From contig DAOUBK010000080.1 in the NCBI GenBank assembly GCA_034432635.1, positions 100,671 to 164,670 of the forward strand: a DNA stretch of 64,000 bases. The letters are read 5' to 3'. Position numbers and translations under genes: made by a program. The notes below the pieces were generated by a model that worked only from the letters and a program-made list of their open reading frames with translations, searched no databases and had not been told where the DNA came from. The DNA is from Roseiflexus sp034432635. Its GTDB lineage: Bacteria > Chloroflexota > Chloroflexia > Chloroflexales > Roseiflexaceae. Positions 60,142-64,000 of the stretch are shown here, one piece after another. Positions within the stretch are counted from its first letter, which is position 1. Every line of letters starts with the position of its first letter.

Positions 60142-60744
60142 ATGAGCGCTATCGATTGGGAAAGCATGTGGGCGCCATACGATGACGAGACATATCAGTA
60201 TGTCCTGGCGCAGGCGTGTGCGGATGACATCGTGGTCGATATTGGGGCGGGCGATTTACGTCTGGCGCGGCGGCTGGCGCAGATTGTTCGTCGGGTTTAC
60301 GCGGTTGAACGAAACCGTGACCTCGTTCAGCGTGTGGCGCCGTTACTCGAACCGTATCCCAACCTGATTGTGGTGAATGGCGATGCTCTCGTCTGGGAAT
60401 TGCCAGACGACCTTACCCTGGCAGTATTGCTCATGCGTCACTGTACGCGTGACCATTTTGCGACCTATGTGCGGCGTTTGAAGCAGGCTGGTTGTCGGAG
60501 ATTAGTGACAAATGCGCGTTGGAAAATGGGAGCAGAGATGATCGATCTCGGTCATAAGCGGGGGTACGATCCGGATCGGGCTGGCTGGTACGCCTGCCAC
60601 TGTGGCGCGATCAGGTTCACTGCCCCTGAGTTTGCATCGATCACCGCACACTCGGTGAGCGATACTGTGGATGTCGTTTTCTGTCCTGATTGTATGTTGC
60701 AGGCTGGTATCGATTATGGTGAATATCGTTCTTGTGTCGCATAG
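60142..60744 (+). CDS. Small SAM-dependent methyltransferase with C-terminal zinc motif
   Basis: The roughly 200-residue protein starts WESMWAPYDDETYQYVLAQ and has a SAM loop VVDIGAGDLRLARRLAQ, followed by VYAVERNRDLVQRVAP. This resembles the rRNA adenine dimethyltransferase (KsgA/Erm) fold start, but the expected NLPY/NPPF catalytic loop is replaced by LLMRHCTRDHF. A late CHCG and CPDC could bind zinc. The substrate is unknown. The ATG at 60142 is favoured since the upstream frame is basic and polar. Its last 29 bases overlap the DhaM gene, an arrangement that suggests coupled expression. Confidence 0.7.
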   Translation: MSAIDWESMWAPYDDETYQYVLAQACADDIVVDIGAGDLRLARRLAQIVRRVYAVERNRDLVQRVAPLLEPYPNLIVVNGDALVWELPDDLTLAVLLMRHCTRDHFATYVRRLKQAGCRRLVTNARWKMGAEMIDLGHKRGYDPDRAGWYACHCGAIRFTAPEFASITAHSVSDTVDVVFCPDCMLQAGIDYGEYRSCVA

Positions 60745-63232
60745 TGCCCTGCTGGCTGCCGGAGTCGTGGAGATGATGCGCATGGTGATGCAGCAGTCGC
60801 AGGTCTCGATTGCTGTGGCGGCGGGCGCCGGTGACCCATCGCATCCGCTGGGAACAGATGCAGCAAAGATCCGTGATGCCATCGAGGAGGTGTACAGCGA
60901 TGACGGCGTGCTGGTGCTGATGGATTTGGGTAGCGCGGTGTTGAGTGCAGAGATGGCGCTCGATTTTCTTGCCGGAGAAAAACGTCATCGCGTGCGATTA
61001 TGCGCTGCTCCGCTCGTCGAAGGCGCGATCGCCGCTGCTATTCAGGCCAGTCTGGGCGCATCGCTCGAACGTGTGGCGGTGGAAGCGGAAGGGGCGCTGT
61101 CCGGCAAGATCGAAAGTCTGGGTCGGCGCGCAGGCGCAGATGCCGTCGTCCTCCAGCCATCGTCGGCATCTCCGGCTGCAACCGGTGTGCAGCAGGTGCG
61201 ACTGGTGGTTGAGAATCGCCTGGGATTGCACGCCCGACCGGCTGCGCTGTTCGTCCAGACTGCCGGTCGTTTTCAAGCCGATATTCGTGTCGCCCGTGCT
61301 CACGACTCCCGACAGGTCAATGCAAAAAGTTTCAATGCGGTGGCAGCACTGGGCATCCGGCAGAATGATGAGATTGTTATCTCTGCTACTGGTGTGGATG
61401 CTGCTGATGCACTGACTGCATTGCAGCAACTCGCGGCAGAAAGATTTGGTGAAATTGATGATGTGCCGGACGATCAACAATCGTTGCCGTCACTGCGATC
61501 CACAGATACCCCTCCAGGCGCGCTACGCGGTATAGCCGCTTCACCGGGGTATGCGCTTGGTCAGGCAGTCGTGCTCCGCACGGTTGAGCCGCAGATCGAG
61601 CGTCTCGCTATCGATGACCCAGCAGCCGAGATGGCCCGGTTTTCTGCTGCTTTGGAAGCCGTGCGCTGCAAGACACGCCAGGTGCGCGATCAGATCGCCC
61701 AACGGCATCCCTACGAAGCAGCGATCTTCGATGCATACCTGATGTTTCTCAGCGATCCCGATGTGTTGCCCCGTGTCCAGCAGATCGTCGAGCACGAGCG
61801 TGTTAATGTCGAATGGGCATGGCAACAGGTGGTGCGCGAATCGGTACAGGCGTTCGAAGCGCTCGACAGTGATTACATGCGTGCGCGGGCTGTCGATATT
61901 CGGGATGTCGGGTTGCAGGTGCTGACGCAGTTGCTGGGACATGCTGCGGTGACGCATGTCGATCAGGCCGGGATCATCGTTGTTGACGATCTCTCACCGT
62001 CTGACACTGCGCGGCTCGATCCGGCGAAAGTGTTGGGCATCTGTACCGAACGCGGAAGTCCGACCTCGCATAGCGCCATTCTGGCGCGCACGCTTGGTAT
62101 TCCTGCCGTTGTCGGCGTTGGTCCGATCGTCGTACAGATGCGCCCGGCAACGCCGATCATCGTGGATGGCTCCGCCGGTCTGGTCTGGATTGATCCTGAT
62201 GAGTCGATCATCGCCGATTACCGGACGAAACTCGCACAATGGCGCGCCACCTATGAGCGTGCTCAGCGGTCGAGTGCCGCTCCAGCCGTGACGAAGGATG
62301 GAATCGATATCGAAGTCGCGGCGAATATCGGTAATCTCGAAGATGCGCGCGCAGCACTGGCAAATGGCGCCGACGGCGTTGGATTGCTGCGTACCGAATT
62401 CCTCTTTCTTGACCGCACAACGGCGCCCGATGAGGAGGAGCAGTTCGAGGCGTATCACGCGATCGCCCGCCTGATGGGTCAGCGACCGATTGTCATCCGC
62501 GCACTGGATGTAGGGGGCGATAAGCCGCTGCCCTATCTTCGTCTGGCGCGTGAAGAAAATCCGTTTTTAGGACAACGCGCTATCCGGTTATGTCTGGAAC
62601 GTCCCGATCTGTTCAAACCACAACTGCGTGCTATTCTACGCGCCGCTGCCGGTCATCGAATACGGATGATGGTCCCGATGATCGCCGATATTGGCGAATG
62701 GCGGCGTGTGCGCCGCATCCTGGACGAAACCATCGCCGAATTGCAGTGCCAGGGCGTGCCGATCCCCGATCACGTGGATGTGGGTATGATGGTTGAAGTG
62801 CCATCTGCGGCTTTGCTGGCGCATATCTTTGCGCCTGGGGTCGATTTCTTCAGTATCGGATCGAACGATCTGACACAGTATACCCTCGCTGCCGAACGGG
62901 GCAATGCATCTGTTGCGTATCTCCAGGATGGACTGCACCCGGCAGTCCTGATCCAGATTCGCCAGGTGGTACAGAGCGCCGAAGCCGCTGGCAAATGGGT
63001 GAGCGTGTGCGGTGAACTGGCAGCGGATCGCCAGGCTTTGCCGATACTGATCGGGCTAGGGGTGAAGAAACTCAGTATGTCGCCGGGTGCGATCCCGCAG
63101 GCGAAAGAACTTGTGCGACAGATAACTCGCAGCGATGCGCAACAATGGGCAAACCATGCGCTTACGCTCGAATCGGCAGATGCGGTTCGCCAGTTTATCC
63201 GGCAGCAACTGGCGGCGATTGGCGAAAGTTGA
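60716..63232 (+). CDS. dhaM: DhaM-HPr-EI fusion: PEP-dependent phosphoryl donor for dihydroxyacetone kinase
   Basis: The 838-residue protein carries three PTS modules in order. Residues 1-130 are the EIIA-Man-like DhaM domain, with the active His9 in VLVSHSALL. Residues 160-245 are HPr, with His172 in LGLHARPAA. From about 270 to the end is a complete Enzyme I, with His452 in GSPTSHSAILAR and the PEP-binding domain (GVGLLRTEFLFL, FSIGSNDLTQYTLA, VSVCGELAAD). Phosphate would pass PEP, EI, HPr, DhaM, then DhaL-ADP. E. coli DhaM has only the start of EI, so this version needs no separate Enzyme I. The ATG at 60716 overlaps the upstream gene. Confidence 0.93.
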   Translation: MVNIVLVSHSALLAAGVVEMMRMVMQQSQVSIAVAAGAGDPSHPLGTDAAKIRDAIEEVYSDDGVLVLMDLGSAVLSAEMALDFLAGEKRHRVRLCAAPLVEGAIAAAIQASLGASLERVAVEAEGALSGKIESLGRRAGADAVVLQPSSASPAATGVQQVRLVVENRLGLHARPAALFVQTAGRFQADIRVARAHDSRQVNAKSFNAVAALGIRQNDEIVISATGVDAADALTALQQLAAERFGEIDDVPDDQQSLPSLRSTDTPPGALRGIAASPGYALGQAVVLRTVEPQIERLAIDDPAAEMARFSAALEAVRCKTRQVRDQIAQRHPYEAAIFDAYLMFLSDPDVLPRVQQIVEHERVNVEWAWQQVVRESVQAFEALDSDYMRARAVDIRDVGLQVLTQLLGHAAVTHVDQAGIIVVDDLSPSDTARLDPAKVLGICTERGSPTSHSAILARTLGIPAVVGVGPIVVQMRPATPIIVDGSAGLVWIDPDESIIADYRTKLAQWRATYERAQRSSAAPAVTKDGIDIEVAANIGNLEDARAALANGADGVGLLRTEFLFLDRTTAPDEEEQFEAYHAIARLMGQRPIVIRALDVGGDKPLPYLRLAREENPFLGQRAIRLCLERPDLFKPQLRAILRAAAGHRIRMMVPMIADIGEWRRVRRILDETIAELQCQGVPIPDHVDVGMMVEVPSAALLAHIFAPGVDFFSIGSNDLTQYTLAAERGNASVAYLQDGLHPAVLIQIRQVVQSAEAAGKWVSVCGELAADRQALPILIGLGVKKLSMSPGAIPQAKELVRQITRSDAQQWANHALTLESADAVRQFIRQQLAAIGES

Positions 63233-64000
63233 GGGATGTTCACTCCTCACAGGTAGAGAGTTTCTCAGGAGCAATGGGTGTGTGCTGCATCCGTTCCCTC
63301 GTCCCCTGTCTGCTCTTCCGCAGGTGTTCGAGGGTGGAAAGAACATTGGGGTAACGATGCGTTTGCTGGGGTTGCCGTGCGCAATCCGCCGTTCTGTCCA
63401 TATCTGAACCTGTGCGAGAGAGGGAACAGGGTGTCTTGATCTCCTGGAGCCTGTTATGTGCGTTGGATCTTGACCGAAATACCATACCGGACGAGGTAGA
63501 CAAAGGTGTTGCCTTCGCCTACCCACGAGGATCGAGCATACAGGAAAGCATGGGTTATATCACCTCTTGCTCAAAAGATGTGCATCGTTCAGGTGGCATC
63601 CTTGTGCTGTGTGCGACCAGGCGTCCCACAGGCGAGCCGTTGACGGGTTGTCGTAGGGCGGGATCGCTGGTTAGCGTATCTGCGCTCAGGTGCGGCGCCA
63701 GCGTAGGTGATGATGAGATAGCGTGTTCCGTGTTCTCTGCCCCCGCTGGGGGCGGGAAAGCCTCTACCCCAGCTCGCCCCCGCTGGGGACAGGAAGGCCC
63801 CACCCCGGCCCGCTCTCAGGCGTAGGGTTTTGGGGTTGTGAGCGCCCGGGTGGAAAGGCGTATTGAAGGCGCGGCGTCCGTCTGGTCCGATGCGGGTTAC
63901 TACGACCAGAGCCGTACCAGGAGCACCGCATGCCTCGCCTCCCTGGATATCGCTAGAGCAGCAGACCGTTCAACCCACCTGCCGCAGCTGAGCAGACCCC
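63233..64000. repeat. 768-base gene-free region of dispersed and tandem repeats
   Basis: The palindromic unit at 63501-63560 resembles 52067-52121, and 63557-63642 resembles 1131-1214. Near 63738-63790 a GCCCCCGCTGGGG unit followed by GGGAAAGCC or CAGGAAGGCC is repeated. Low-complexity frames cross the region, but none has recognisable motifs. No clear terminator for dhaM was found. Confidence 0.55.

Noticed and set aside
1..64000. tRNA or rRNA genes, CRISPR arrays, transposases or phage genes
   Set aside because: No cloverleaf-like sequence, rRNA segment, regularly spaced array, transposase or integrase motif was noticed by eye. The repeats found are irregular and intergenic. A short RNA gene could still be missed without a search tool.

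Overview
The window looks like chromosomal DNA of a filamentous anoxygenic phototroph of the Chloroflexota, most likely Roseiflexus or a close relative. This is inferred from overall gene flavour: high-GC codon use, a linear haem operon containing HemQ, GH2 enzymes, a full-length DhaM-HPr-EI fusion, and mosaic palindromic repeats in the intergenic DNA. I could not run a search. I see no rRNA, tRNA, CRISPR array, transposase or phage gene.

Layout. 0-10 kb: a clipped membrane protein, a histidine phosphatase, then a minus-strand run of class II aldolase, MBL-fold exonuclease, ATP-dependent DNA ligase and histone-deacetylase-like protein, followed by a PfkB kinase, oligopeptidase B and a secreted DUF4397 protein. 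10-23 kb: two GH2 glycosidases, RadA, a PIN-TRAM membrane protein, a class III aminotransferase with a Cys-rich insert, an M20 amidohydrolase and a DJ-1/PfpI protein. 23.8-34.1 kb: a haem biosynthesis operon behind a near-consensus promoter (hemY, an HTH regulator, hemA, hemQ, hemE, hemH, hemC, hemD, hemB, hemL), mostly with tight or overlapping junctions. 34-41.7 kb: a secreted beta-propeller lectin, a methyltransferase remnant, an ECF sigma/anti-sigma pair, and metY-metX behind a SAM-I riboswitch with its own promoter and terminator. 42-52 kb: a cell-surface glycan and envelope block (GT-C-like membrane protein, GT4 glycosyltransferase, two methyltransferases, a UPF0104/AglD-type membrane protein, a large secreted repeat protein, a lipoprotein), by eye less GC-rich than its surroundings. 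52.6-63.2 kb: a zinc-ribbon protein, then a glycerol/dihydroxyacetone locus (dhaR, glpF, dhaK, dhaL, glpK, a small methyltransferase, and a DhaM-HPr-EI fusion).

How the genes work together. The haem block encodes every step from glutamyl-tRNA to coproporphyrinogen III, plus a HemY-type oxidase, HemH and HemQ, but no HemF or HemN, so as written it suits the coproporphyrin-dependent route. The glycerol block encodes an uptake channel, an ATP-dependent glycerol kinase, the two dihydroxyacetone kinase subunits, and one polypeptide that appears to carry the whole PEP-to-DhaL phosphate relay. A DhaR-type activator lacking the sigma-54 contact loop lies upstream, and two 17-bp palindromes stand about -61 and -90 from a sigma-70-like promoter before glpF. 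That promoter architecture, the fused PTS chain, the unexplained regulator inside the haem operon, the orphan promoter near 46.8 kb and the Cys-rich aminotransferase are the most interesting items.
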